Origin: Crenobacter cavernae
Lineage (GTDB): Bacteria > Pseudomonadota > Gammaproteobacteria > Burkholderiales > Chromobacteriaceae
Length of the DNA: 64,000 nucleotides
Assembly: GCF_003355495.1 (NCBI RefSeq)
Contig: NZ_CP031337.1
Span: forward strand, 811,001 to 875,000
Direction: 5' to 3'
Below, in pieces: positions 54,195-62,568 of the stretch (the first letter of the stretch is position 1; each line of letters opens with the position of its first letter). The notes beneath the pieces were generated by a model that saw nothing but the letters and a program-made list of their open reading frames with translations, made no database searches and was not told where the DNA came from. The position numbers and the translations under genes are program-made.

Positions 54195-54746
54195 AAGAGG
54201 CTCCGACTCGCGTCGTTGCTGTTGTGGCTGTCCCTATATTATGGCCCGGCTTGGGCGGACCAAGCGGGCTGGGTGCTGGTCGAGTCCGGAACCCGCACGC
54301 TGACCGTGCTCTCTGGCGAGAACAAGACGCTCGACCGCTTCGACAATATCTCCGTCGGCCGCGGAGGGATCGCGCCGCTGCACTACCGTGGCGACGACAC
54401 CACCCCGCGCGGCGACTACCGCATCCTGGCCATCCGCCCTTCCCGGCGCTTCGGCACCTTCGTCGCGCTCGACTACCCGACCCCCGACCACGCCGGGCAG
54501 GCGGCCGACGCGGGCCGGCTCGACCCGGATAGCTTCGACGCCATCGTCGAGGCGTGGCTGGCCCGCCGCCTTCCGCCGCAGGACACCGTGCTCGGCGGCG
54601 CCATCGGCATCCACGGCGTCGGCCGCGGCGACCCGGCGATTCATCGCGCCTTCGACTGGACCGACGGCTGCGTGGCGCTCAGCAATGCCCAACTGCATCG
54701 TTTCGCCCGCTGGGTCAGAGTCGGCATGCGGGTGGTTATCCGCTGA
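54183..54746 (+). CDS. Small L,D-transpeptidase-like protein
   Basis: The 187-residue exported protein has a signal peptide (LRLASLLLWLSLYYGPAWAD) and a YkuD-like catalytic domain. GIHGVGRGDPAIHRAFDWTD leads to DGCVALSNAQL, the HGC-type motif with Asp in place of His before Gly-Cys. Length is near that of minimal ErfK/YafK-type proteins. The start at 54183 (or the ATG at 54189) overlaps the start of the divergent L,D-transpeptidase gene. A joint role in wall remodelling is inferred. Confidence 0.85.
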   Translation: MLMHKRLRLASLLLWLSLYYGPAWADQAGWVLVESGTRTLTVLSGENKTLDRFDNISVGRGGIAPLHYRGDDTTPRGDYRILAIRPSRRFGTFVALDYPTPDHAGQAADAGRLDPDSFDAIVEAWLARRLPPQDTVLGGAIGIHGVGRGDPAIHRAFDWTDGCVALSNAQLHRFARWVRVGMRVVIR

Positions 54747-54790
54747 GCGCAAAACCGTCACGCCCATGGCACGGGACCACCCGCCTGACC

Positions 54791-55066
54791 TCACTTCATC
54801 ATGGTCTTTTTGAACATCCGGTTGAGCTTCTCGTTGGTGTCAGTGGCGGTCTGATTGGCCTGGTTCGACGTGTTCAGCGCCCGATCGGCCTTCTGGTTGG
54901 CGGCATTGGCCGTCTGGTTGGCCTGGTCGGCGCTCTGCTGCGCCTGCATGGCCATCGCACGCACCTTTTCCAGTTCGCCGCTGCTGGCGCATCCACCCAA
55001 TAACAGCAACGAGAGACCAGCCGCCGAGGCGAGCAACAAGGGACGAGCATGGGAAGATCGAAGCAT
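54791..55066 (-). CDS. Alanine-zipper lipoprotein (Lpp/OprI-like)
   Basis: The 91-residue precursor has a lipoprotein signal with lipobox LLLGGC. The mature part is a single predicted coiled coil rich in Ala, Asn and Gln (MQAQQSADQANQTANAANQK, ALNTSNQANQTATDTNEKLN), as in Lpp/OprI proteins. It ends MFKKTMMK; a C-terminal Lys is the residue by which Lpp is linked to peptidoglycan. AGGAGG stands 7 bases before the ATG. Its position beside two L,D-transpeptidase genes suggests it may be their substrate, which is inference. Confidence 0.8.
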   Translation of the reverse strand: MLRSSHARPLLLASAAGLSLLLLGGCASSGELEKVRAMAMQAQQSADQANQTANAANQKADRALNTSNQANQTATDTNEKLNRMFKKTMMK

Positions 55067-55504
55067 GGCATTCCTCCTAAAAAAAGGGAGACAAACGCGG
55101 CGGGCACACACCACCGTCTGGCACGACCCATACGGCGACGCGCATCCGCGCACGATAGAAGCCCGCGGCAGCCCGGCCACCTTCGGTTCGGACGGCAACG
55201 ACCCCTATACACTGTTCTTTAAGTCCGGCAGAACCCTATCGCGGAAGGCGGAGGCAAACGCGGGCCACTCTATGCAGAGATCGGATTCGGCTGGCGATCG
55301 ACACCTCCACCCGATCGCCATACGCCCGGCGTTCCATGCTGCGGTCTCGTTGATTTTTTTGAAGCGTAGTCTACGGCTGCGCCAAGCGGTAGGCGCCGGC
55401 CGCAATGGGCCCTCTTGGCGGACGCAAGGCACGCAGGCCGGACAAGGCACCGGTGACGCCCGAAGCCCTCAAAACGCCCTGGCGATGCGGCGATACGAAA
55501 ACCC

Positions 55505-55634
55505 CATGCGCCGCGTGCACGCACTGCTGCTGAAGGAGTGCAAGGACGCGCCGACCAACGCCAAGTACCAGAAGCTGCAGCAGGCGCGGCGGCTGACGAT
55601 AGACAAGCTCGGCATGCCGCAGTGGACGTTGTAG
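55505..55634 (+). pseudogene. Duplicated 3' end of the response regulator/TPR gene
   Basis: This stretch encodes MRRVHALLLKECKDAPTNAK then YQKLQQARRLTIDKLGMPQW-TL, nearly the same as the end of the protein coded at 51299-53026. The similarity begins at 52897/55505 and runs on through the stop codon and about 30 bases beyond, into the terminator. No upstream part of the gene is present. The stretch 55067-55504 shows no other gene that I can support. Confidence 0.85.
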
Positions 55635-55656
55635 CGGCGTAACCGGTTCGCAGAAT

Positions 55657-55693
55657 AAGGCTCGGCCAACCTTCAAAGGTTGGCCGAGCCTTT
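55657..55693. terminator. Terminator made of an inverted pair of the repeated word (duplicate copy)
   Basis: Arms AAGGCTCGGCCAACCTT (55657-55673) and AAGGTTGGCCGAGCCTT (55676-55692) have a two-base loop and a following T. It is the diverged duplicate of the terminator at 53047. Confidence 0.85.
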
Positions 55694-56408
55694 ATGTTCG
55701 CACCTAATAAATGGCACGGGGGCTCGGGGCCACGGAAGACACAGCCTCTGGCCGACCAGGAGCCTCTTCGGGGGCGCTGCCGACGTGGGCCCCATGTCTG
55801 CCCCCCGCCTGTTAACAGAACTCAGCGGAAGGGCCTCATACGGGCAGGAGCGGACTTTCAACCGCTCTCCAACTCTGGCGGGGGGTGACGTATTTTGATT
55901 ATGCTATGTGAATATTTAGTGCCGTGAAGCTAGGCAGGACAAGGCTTGGCGGCGACGGTTGGCGGCAGTGACGCAAAAAATTACGCCTTTTAGGACGTCT
56001 ACTTATAGTTAGGCTATACCTTAGCAGGGTCTATTGCTGAAACACCAAAAAAGGAAGACTTTGCGGTGTTTAAAACCTTCGGCCTACTGATGCCTAGACG
56101 GCATGTTTCAATGCGGGTCCATGGAACATCCGCGCATATATAGATCGATCCACCTGATAGGGCAGAGAAGAAATTCCTTATTCAGAGGTTGCCACAAGGC
56201 ACCTTTGTAACAAACTAAAGGGGTCGTAGTGATTAATCTGAGTTAAATCACTACGACCCCTTATCGCGGCCGCCCCTTAGCCAAACTACAAGGGCTTCCC
56301 AAAACGCGTGTTACGAGGCGAGTGGTAAGGAGGTGATGATAGGAAATAAAAAATACTAGAGTCAAAAACACTTATCGACAACCATTTGACGCATTATTGG
56401 AGATGACA
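55694..56408. other. AT-richer non-coding inset with a long hairpin
   Basis: No gene is supported in these 715 bases. From about 55890 the base composition becomes visibly AT-richer than the rest of the window. At 56218-56262 a hairpin with 17-bp perfect arms (AAGGGGTCGTAGTGATT / AATCACTACGACCCCTT) could end a transcript or mark an element end. The repeated word is absent. Confidence 0.5.
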
Positions 56409-56819
56409 ATGGCTATACCACTTAGCAAACTCGTAGGCATGACCTCAGAAATTGAGGGAAAGTTGAATGAAAAAGGTATCCATGACAGCGATCAATTCGT
56501 AGACGCATGTCGGATACCCCACGACAGAAGCGAACTAGCAAAGCACTGCGGCCTGACAAGGCAAAAGCTCTTGGCATTGGCCGACCGCGCAGATCTGGCT
56601 CGTATTCATGGGGTCGGCGGGGTTTTATCCGACCTATTAGAGCAAATTGAAGGCGTGAAAACGGTCTCCGATCTCGCCAAACAACGGCCAGAAAAGTTGC
56701 ACCATGAGCTGGAGGATTTGATAGATCAAAAGAAAATCAGATTGGTAGGCAACCCTACCTCCTTGGAAATGGTGAAAGACTGGATCAAACAGGCCAAAGC
56801 TTTGGAAAAGCTACTGTAG
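56409..56819 (+). CDS. DUF4332-like helix-hairpin-helix protein
   Basis: The 136-residue protein (ATG at 56409 with GGAG 6 bases upstream; other starts at 56403 and 56397) is all-helical. It has VGMTSEIEGKLNEKGIHDSD, LADRADLARIHGVGGVLSDL and LRLVGNPT-like segments that resemble the DUF4332 helix-hairpin-helix fold, related to DNA-binding HhH domains. There is no signal peptide. Codon use (AAA, GAA, TTG, TTA) differs from the GC-rich neighbours, which suggests recent acquisition. Function is unknown. Confidence 0.7.
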   Translation: MAIPLSKLVGMTSEIEGKLNEKGIHDSDQFVDACRIPHDRSELAKHCGLTRQKLLALADRADLARIHGVGGVLSDLLEQIEGVKTVSDLAKQRPEKLHHELEDLIDQKKIRLVGNPTSLEMVKDWIKQAKALEKLL

Positions 56820-57086
56820 CCAGGATGGGGAGGCAAAAGCGGAGCATTGCCCACCTTAACGGCCTAACAGTCGCATCAACTCGGACTGTCAATTACGCTT
56901 CGTTGGCAGCCGGTTATGCGGCACGTTATCCTTGGGAATGGCCGCTTCGTATCGACTCCCGACGTCCGGCAATGGCGGTCAACTGCAACAAATATTGCGG
57001 GTAAAGGCTAAACCTCACTGACAAAGGTCCGCATGGATAGAATCTCCCATTGCGTCAGTCGGCACATCCCTCGCGACATAGCGCAA
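56820..57086. other. Non-coding stretch after the DUF4332 gene
   Basis: No gene is supported. A 58-base segment, 56862-56919, starts GCCTAAC and ends GTTATGC, which recalls the outer boxes of integron attC sites, but the inner boxes do not pair convincingly. Confidence 0.3.
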
Positions 57087-57123
57087 AAAAGCTCGGCCAA
57101 CCTTCAAGGTTGGCCGAGCTTTT
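57087..57123. terminator. Terminator made of an inverted pair of the repeated word, cysA end
   Basis: Arms AAAAGCTCGGCCAACCTT (57087-57104) and AAGGTTGGCCGAGCTTTT (57106-57123) are perfect complements around one base. It lies 25 bases past the cysA stop and ends the sulfate operon. Confidence 0.92.
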
Positions 57124-57148
57124 GACTAAACGCCGCCGGAAACGACGA

Positions 57149-58216
57149 TCAGATTGAGTAGTCGCCGCCGTCGGACAGGAACACCGACACCTTCTTCGGC
57201 TTAAGGTGCACCGATTCGCCGAGCGCGATGCCGAGTTCGCGGTAGGTCTCCTTGGCGAGCACCGCTTCGAGCGTCTGCCCGTTGCCGGTCGCGACCTCGA
57301 GCCGCACCACCGGGCCGACCGCGTGGATGTGCTCGACGGTGCCCGACGCGAGCGCGTCTTCCGGCGAGCGGCTCACAATTAAATCATGAGGCCGCACGTA
57401 GGCGACCGCCTTACCCTCGCCCGGCACCGTGGTTAGCCGGTGCGCGTAGTCGCCGATGGTCAGGTGCGAGCCGTCGACGCGGCCGTGGAACAGGTTCACG
57501 TCGCCGAGGAACTGGGTGACGAAGGGGCTGGCCGGATGCTCGTAGATGTCGTCCGGCGCACCGACCTGCTCGATGTGGCCGTGGTCCATCACGACGACGC
57601 GGTCGGACACCTCGAGCGCCTCTTCCTGGTCGTGGGTGACGAACACGCTGGTCACGTGGATCTCGTCGTGCAGGTCGCGCAGCCAGCGGCGCAGGTCCTT
57701 GCGTACCTTGGCGTCGAGCGCGCCGAACGGCTCGTCGAGCAGCAGCACCTTCGGTTCCACCGCGAGAGAGCGCGCCAAGGCGATGCGCTGGCGCTGGCCG
57801 CCGGACAGCTGGGTCGGGTAGGCGTCGGCCAGCCAGTCGAGCTGGACCAGCTTCAACAGCTTCATCACCTTGTCGCGGATTTCTTCCTTGCCCGGACGGA
57901 TCGAACGCGGCTTCACCGTCAGGCCGAACGCGACGTTGTCGAACACCGTCATGTGGCGGAACAGCGCGTAGTGCTGGAACACGAAGCCGACCTCGCGCTC
58001 GGACACGTGGGTGTGCGTCGCGTCCTCGCCGCCGAACAGCACCTGGCCGGAATCCGGCGTCTCGAGGCCGGCGATGATGCGCAGCAAGGTCGTCTTGCCG
58101 CAGCCGGACGGGCCGAGCAGCGCCAACAGTTCGCCCGAGTTGACGGTGAGGTTGACATTGTCGAGCGCGACGAAGTCGCCGAAGCGCTTCTGGATATTGC
58201 GGATTTCGATGCTCAT
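57149..58216 (-). CDS. cysA: Sulfate/thiosulfate ABC transporter ATPase CysA
   Basis: The 355-residue ATPase begins MSIEIRNIQKRFGDFVALDN. Walker A is LLGPSGCGKTTLLRIIAGLE near residue 33, the signature is LSGGQRQRIALARSLAVEPK near 135, Walker B is VLLLDEPFGALD, and the switch His is in VTHDQEEALEVSDRV. A C-terminal TOBE-like regulatory domain (about 240 to 350) is present. It powers import through CysT and CysW. It is the last gene of the sbp-cysT-cysW-cysA operon. Confidence 0.97.
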   Translation of the reverse strand: MSIEIRNIQKRFGDFVALDNVNLTVNSGELLALLGPSGCGKTTLLRIIAGLETPDSGQVLFGGEDATHTHVSEREVGFVFQHYALFRHMTVFDNVAFGLTVKPRSIRPGKEEIRDKVMKLLKLVQLDWLADAYPTQLSGGQRQRIALARSLAVEPKVLLLDEPFGALDAKVRKDLRRWLRDLHDEIHVTSVFVTHDQEEALEVSDRVVVMDHGHIEQVGAPDDIYEHPASPFVTQFLGDVNLFHGRVDGSHLTIGDYAHRLTTVPGEGKAVAYVRPHDLIVSRSPEDALASGTVEHIHAVGPVVRLEVATGNGQTLEAVLAKETYRELGIALGESVHLKPKKVSVFLSDGGDYSI

Positions 58217-58225
58217 GATGTGCTC

Positions 58226-59110
58226 TCAGTGCGCGGCCGCCAGGCGGGCCTCACGGGTACGATTTAGCGACGCGGCGTGCGCGCGGGCGAGGCGCCACTC
58301 GATGAACGTTTTCACGAACAGCGTAATCAGCGCGAGGAAGGCCAGCAAAGACGCGCACGCGAAGGCGCCGACGAAGTTGTATTCGTTGTACAGAATCTCG
58401 ACGTGCAGCGGGATGGTGTTGGTCTCGCCGCGGATGTGTCCGGAGACGACGCTGACCGCGCCGAATTCGCCCATCGCACGCGCGTTGGTCAATATGAAGC
58501 CGTACAACAGGCCCCACTTGATGTTCGGCACCGTCACGCGCCAGAAGGTCTGCCAGCCGGACGCGCCGAGCACCATCGCCGCCTGCTCCTCGTCCTGGCC
58601 CTGTGCCTGCATCAGCGGGATCAGTTCGCGCGCTACAAACGGGAAGGTCACGAAAACGGTGGCCAGCACGATGCCGGGCACGGCGAACATGATCTTGATG
58701 TCGTGCTCGGCCAACCACGGGCCGAGCCAGCCCTGCGCGCCGAACATCAGCATATACATCAGCCCGGCGACCACCGGCGACACCGAGAACGGCAGGTCGA
58801 TCAGCGTGATCAAAAAGCTCTTGCCGCGGAACTCGAAGCGCGCGATCGCCCACGCGGCGGCGACGCCGAACGCGAGGTTGAGCGGCACCGCGAACAGCGC
58901 GGTCAACAGCGTCAGCTTGATCGCCGACCACGCCTCGGGCTCGACCAGCGAATCGAGATAGAGCTGCCAGCCCTTCGAGAACGCCTCCCAGAACACCGAC
59001 ACCAGCGGCACCAGCACGAACAGCGCGACGAAGACGAGCGCGACGGTGGTCAAAGCGACGCGCACCCACAACGGTTCGTTGGTCGACGTGCGCTTGGAAG
59101 AATCGGCCAT
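58226..59110 (-). CDS. cysW: Sulfate ABC transporter permease CysW
   Basis: The 294-residue permease has six predicted membrane helices, starting VALTTVALVFVALFVLVPLV. The ATPase-contact loop reads EEQAAMVLGASGWQTFWRVT with the EAA-type pattern, and the C-terminal region has EFGAVSVVSGHIRGETNTIP, characteristic of CysW. It pairs with CysT to form the sulfate channel. The gene starts 10 bases after cysT stops. It contains one Leu-Ala-Glu copy of the repeated word (58706). Confidence 0.95.
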   Translation of the reverse strand: MADSSKRTSTNEPLWVRVALTTVALVFVALFVLVPLVSVFWEAFSKGWQLYLDSLVEPEAWSAIKLTLLTALFAVPLNLAFGVAAAWAIARFEFRGKSFLITLIDLPFSVSPVVAGLMYMLMFGAQGWLGPWLAEHDIKIMFAVPGIVLATVFVTFPFVARELIPLMQAQGQDEEQAAMVLGASGWQTFWRVTVPNIKWGLLYGFILTNARAMGEFGAVSVVSGHIRGETNTIPLHVEILYNEYNFVGAFACASLLAFLALITLFVKTFIEWRLARAHAASLNRTREARLAAAH

Positions 59111-59120
59111 GGTCCGCTCC

Positions 59121-59960
59121 TTAACGTTTGGCGCCGTGGCGGCGTGACGCCCACCACTGGATGGCGTTGATGGCGAACAGGATCACGAACGACAGGCCGA
59201 GCATCACGACGGCGACCGCGGTCGCGCCCAGGTAGTCGTACTGGTCGAGCTTGGAGATGATGATCAAGGGCGCGATCTCGGACACCAGCGGGATGTTGCC
59301 GGCGATGAAGATCACCGAGCCGAACTCGCCGGTCGCGCGCGCGAACGCCATCGCGCCGCCGGTGATCAGCGCCGGCACCGCCGCCGGGAAGATCACGCGG
59401 CGGAAGATCTGCCAGCGGTTGGCGCCGAGGCAGGTCGCCGCTTCTTCGAGTTCCTTCTCGAGGTCTTCGAGCACCGGCTGCACCGTGCGCACGACGAAAG
59501 GCAGGCTGATGAAGATCAGCGCGACGACGATGCCCAGCGGTGCAAACGCGACCTTGATGCCGAGCGGCGCGAGGTACTGGCCGAACCAGCCGTTCGGCGC
59601 GTACAGCGTGGTCAGCGCGATACCGGCGACCGCGGTCGGCAGCGCGAACGGCAGGTCGACCAAGGCGTCGATCAGCTTCTTGCCCGGGAATGGGTAGCGC
59701 ACCAGCACCCACGCGAGCAGAAAGCCCATCACGATATTGATCAGCGCGGCGATCGCCGACGCGCCGAACGACAGCTTCAGCGACGCGACGACGCGCTCGG
59801 CGGTCACCGTCTCGACGAAGGCGGTCCAGCCCATGTCGGTGGTCTTGAAGAGCAGCGCGGCGAACGGCAACAGCACGATCAGCGTCAGCCAGAACAGCGT
59901 GACGCCGAACGACAGGCCGAAACCGGGCAGCACGCTGTGTTGTCGGTTAAGCAGGTTCAT
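59121..59960 (-). CDS. cysT: Sulfate ABC transporter permease CysT (CysU)
   Basis: The 279-residue permease begins MNLLNRQHSVLPGFGLSFGV with six predicted helices. The ATPase-contact loop is EEAATCLGANRWQIFRRVIF, and EFGSVIFIAGNIPLVSEIAP matches CysT. It follows sbp after 51 bases and precedes cysW by 10. No unusual features are seen. Confidence 0.95.
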   Translation of the reverse strand: MNLLNRQHSVLPGFGLSFGVTLFWLTLIVLLPFAALLFKTTDMGWTAFVETVTAERVVASLKLSFGASAIAALINIVMGFLLAWVLVRYPFPGKKLIDALVDLPFALPTAVAGIALTTLYAPNGWFGQYLAPLGIKVAFAPLGIVVALIFISLPFVVRTVQPVLEDLEKELEEAATCLGANRWQIFRRVIFPAAVPALITGGAMAFARATGEFGSVIFIAGNIPLVSEIAPLIIISKLDQYDYLGATAVAVVMLGLSFVILFAINAIQWWASRRHGAKR

Positions 59961-60011
59961 AAGCGGGACTCTAAAGATAGGCGCGGGCGGCTTGCCCGCG
60001 CCGTGCGGGAC

Positions 60012-61007
60012 TTACTTTTTCGTATAGATCTGGTCGAACACGCCGCCGTCGGCGAAGTGGGTCTTCATCGCCGCGCGCCAGCTGCCGAACACCTGGGTGA
60101 CGCGGAAGGTCTTCACCGGCGGAAACTGCGCGGCGTACTTGGCGGCGACCTGCGCGTTCTGCGGGCGCAGGTAGTTCTGCGCGGCGACGGTCTGGCCTTC
60201 TACGCTCCACAGGTAGTTCAGGTAGGCGTCGGCCTCCTTGCGCGTGCCCTTCTTGTCGACGACCTTGTCGACGACCGCGACCGGGTTCTCGGCCAGCACC
60301 GACACCTTCGGATAGACGATGTCGAAGCCGCCGCGGCCGAATTCGCGCGCGATCATCTCGGCCTCGTTCTCGAAGGTGACGAGCACGTCGCCGGTCTGGC
60401 GCTGGATGAAGGTCGTCGTCGCCGCGCGGCCGCCGGTGTCGAGCACCGGCACGTTCTTGAACAGCCGGTTCACGAAGTCGCGCGCCTTCGCCTCGCTGCC
60501 GCCCGGCTGCTTGAGCGCCTGGCCCCACGCGGCCAGATACGTGTAGCGGCCGTTACCCGACGTCTTCGGGTTCGGCACGATCACCTGCACGCCGGGCTTG
60601 GCAAGGTCGTTCCAGTCGCGGACCGCCTTCGGGTTGCCCTTGCGGACCAAGAACACCGTGATCGAGTTGAACGGCACGCTGTCGTTAGGCAGGCGTTTGG
60701 CCCAGGCCGCCGGGATCAGGCCCTTGTCGGCCAACAGGTCGATGTCGGTCGCCTGGTTCATCGTGATCACGTCGGCCGGCAGGCCGTTGACCACCGACAG
60801 CGCCTGCTTGCTCGAGCCGCCGTGCGACTGCTGCAGCGTGACGGTCTCGCCGGTCTTGGCCTTGTAGGCCTTCTGGAAGACCGGGTTGTAGTCCTTGTAA
60901 AAGTCACGCATCACGTCGTACGAGACGTTCAGCAATTGGGTATCGGCGAACACGCTGGTGCTCGCGAGCGACAACAACAGGGCGGTCAGGGTCAGACGCG
61001 GTTTCAT
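60012..61007 (-). CDS. sbp: Sulfate-binding periplasmic protein
   Basis: The 331-residue precursor has a signal peptide ending VFADTQLLNVSYD. The mature protein shows the Sbp/CysP pattern: SYDVMRDFYKDYNPVFQKAY, QQSHGGSSKQALSVVNGLPA (sulfate-binding residues), PKTSGNGRYTYLAAWGQALK and LVTFENEAEMIAREFGRGGF. It delivers sulfate (possibly also thiosulfate) to CysTWA. It is the first gene of the operon and no cysP duplicate is present. Confidence 0.95.
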   Translation of the reverse strand: MKPRLTLTALLLSLASTSVFADTQLLNVSYDVMRDFYKDYNPVFQKAYKAKTGETVTLQQSHGGSSKQALSVVNGLPADVITMNQATDIDLLADKGLIPAAWAKRLPNDSVPFNSITVFLVRKGNPKAVRDWNDLAKPGVQVIVPNPKTSGNGRYTYLAAWGQALKQPGGSEAKARDFVNRLFKNVPVLDTGGRAATTTFIQRQTGDVLVTFENEAEMIAREFGRGGFDIVYPKVSVLAENPVAVVDKVVDKKGTRKEADAYLNYLWSVEGQTVAAQNYLRPQNAQVAAKYAAQFPPVKTFRVTQVFGSWRAAMKTHFADGGVFDQIYTKK

Positions 61008-61120
61008 GCCGTATCCTCGGGGAGGGTAATCAGAATGGCTAGAAGACTAACCCAAGCAATATATATCAACAAATAACAATATTTGCCGACAGTTTATTTA
61101 AACGGTTATAAGAAGGCTCA
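61008..61120 (-). promoter_or_regulatory. AT-rich promoter region of the sulfate uptake operon
   Basis: The stretch from about 61035 to 61115 is strongly AT-rich (for example AATATATATCAACAAATAAC on the plus strand) in contrast with its surroundings. It lies just upstream of sbp. Sulfate uptake operons are normally activated by CysB, a LysR-type regulator that binds loosely conserved AT-rich sites here. Exact boxes could not be assigned. Confidence 0.45.
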
Positions 61121-61235
61121 GGGTCGGCCCTCAAGTACGTGGGCATCGTGTATGCTGACGCCCCGGCGAGAGCCGTTCGCCCAGCCCCTGCTTAGGGGGC
61201 TCGGCCAACGTCTTTTGCGCTTGAAGGATTGTTTC

Positions 61236-62519
61236 ATGTCCCAACTCACCGCCCACCCGATGCGGCGGCCGCTGAACGACGAGGCGCACGCGCGCCCGCC
61301 GGTCGCGGTGCCGTCGCCGTCGCGGCTGACTTCGCTGACGCTGTTGTTCGAGAAGAACGACGCCGGCCAGCGCGAGGCGCTCGCCGATCTGGCGCGCCGC
61401 CTCGGCCTGCCCGCGCCGAACGACAACGGCAGCAACTACACCGGCGTCGCCGGCGAACTCTCCTTGCGCTGGTCGCTGCACACCGAGTTCGCGCACTACG
61501 TGTTCATCCTGCCCGGCGTCTGTCCGGACCCGTTCGACCGCACCGTGCTCGACAGGCTGCCGAAGGACTGGCTGTCGTCGCTGCCCGGCTCGCTGATGGT
61601 CGCAATCCACGCGGTGCTCTTGCCCGCGTCGGAAGAAAAGCCGGTGCAGGAGATCGCGCGCCGCTGGTTCGGCGGGCGCGAGCTGATCGGCGGCGAGATC
61701 GGCGAGGGCAACGGCGTCGCCTATACCGACCTCAGGCTGCACCCGGACCCGAGCTTGGCCGAGGGTTTTTCGCGCTACGTGATCATCGACCGCGCAATGG
61801 GGCCGAACCAGAGCGGCCGCATGCTGCAGCGGCTGTTCGAGATCGAGACCTACCGCATGCTCGCGCTTCTCGCGCTGCCGATCGCGAAGCAGCAGATGGG
61901 CGAGATCAACCGCCTCGGCCAGAAGCTGCGCGACGTGACCGAGGGCATGCTCGAGGAAGACCGCCGGGACGCGACGCTGCTGTCCGACCTCACCGAACTG
62001 GCGACTCACGCCGAGCGGATGGTCGGCGAGCACCAGTTCCGCTTCTCGGCGAGCCGCGCCTACTATCAGTTGGTGACGCAGCGCGCGCTGGAGCTGCGCG
62101 AGCGGCGCCTGCCGGGACTGCAGCCGTTCCGCGAGTTCATCGAGCGGCGGCTGTCGCCGGCGATGGCGACGTGCGAGACGGTGGTCGGCCGCCAGGACCG
62201 CCTGGTCGCGCGCGTGCAGCGCACCACCGCGCTGTTGCGCACGAGGGTCGAGGTGCTGCACGAACAGCAGAACCGCGCGCTGTTGGCGAGCATGGACAAG
62301 CGCGCCGAGCTGCAGCTCAGACTGCAGCAGACGGTAGAAGGACTTTCGGTCGGCGTGCTGACCTATTACGCGGTCGGCCTCTTGGGCTACGCCTTCAAGG
62401 CGGCCAAGGCGGCCGGCGTGCACCTTGACGTCGAACTCGCGATGGGGCTCTCCATCGTGCCGGTCGCGGCGCTGGTCTGGTTTGGCGTCAACCGCGTCAA
62501 GCGTTCGCTCGGACACTGA
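61236..62519 (+). CDS. DUF3422 family membrane protein
   Basis: The 427-residue protein begins with HPMRRPLNDEAHARPPVAVP, the hallmark of DUF3422, and has a long helical middle (about 220 to 360) and two C-terminal membrane helices (VLTYYAVGLLGYAFKAAKAA, LSIVPVAALVWFGVNRVKRS). The family occurs in alpha- and betaproteobacteria and its function is unknown. The start follows GAAGGA. The word TTGGCCGAG lies in the leader (61200) and again as Leu-Ala-Glu at 61755. Confidence 0.88.
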   Translation: MSQLTAHPMRRPLNDEAHARPPVAVPSPSRLTSLTLLFEKNDAGQREALADLARRLGLPAPNDNGSNYTGVAGELSLRWSLHTEFAHYVFILPGVCPDPFDRTVLDRLPKDWLSSLPGSLMVAIHAVLLPASEEKPVQEIARRWFGGRELIGGEIGEGNGVAYTDLRLHPDPSLAEGFSRYVIIDRAMGPNQSGRMLQRLFEIETYRMLALLALPIAKQQMGEINRLGQKLRDVTEGMLEEDRRDATLLSDLTELATHAERMVGEHQFRFSASRAYYQLVTQRALELRERRLPGLQPFREFIERRLSPAMATCETVVGRQDRLVARVQRTTALLRTRVEVLHEQQNRALLASMDKRAELQLRLQQTVEGLSVGVLTYYAVGLLGYAFKAAKAAGVHLDVELAMGLSIVPVAALVWFGVNRVKRSLGH

Positions 62520-62522
62520 GAC

Positions 62523-62546
62523 AAGGCCGCCCGCACGGGCGGCCTT
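62523..62546 (+). terminator. Terminator of the DUF3422 gene
   Basis: Arms AAGGCCGCCCG (62523-62533) and CGGGCGGCCTT (62536-62546) have a two-base loop and are followed by TTTTG. It does not use the repeated word. Confidence 0.9.
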
Positions 62547-62568
62547 TTTTGACACATTAGGAGAGGCG

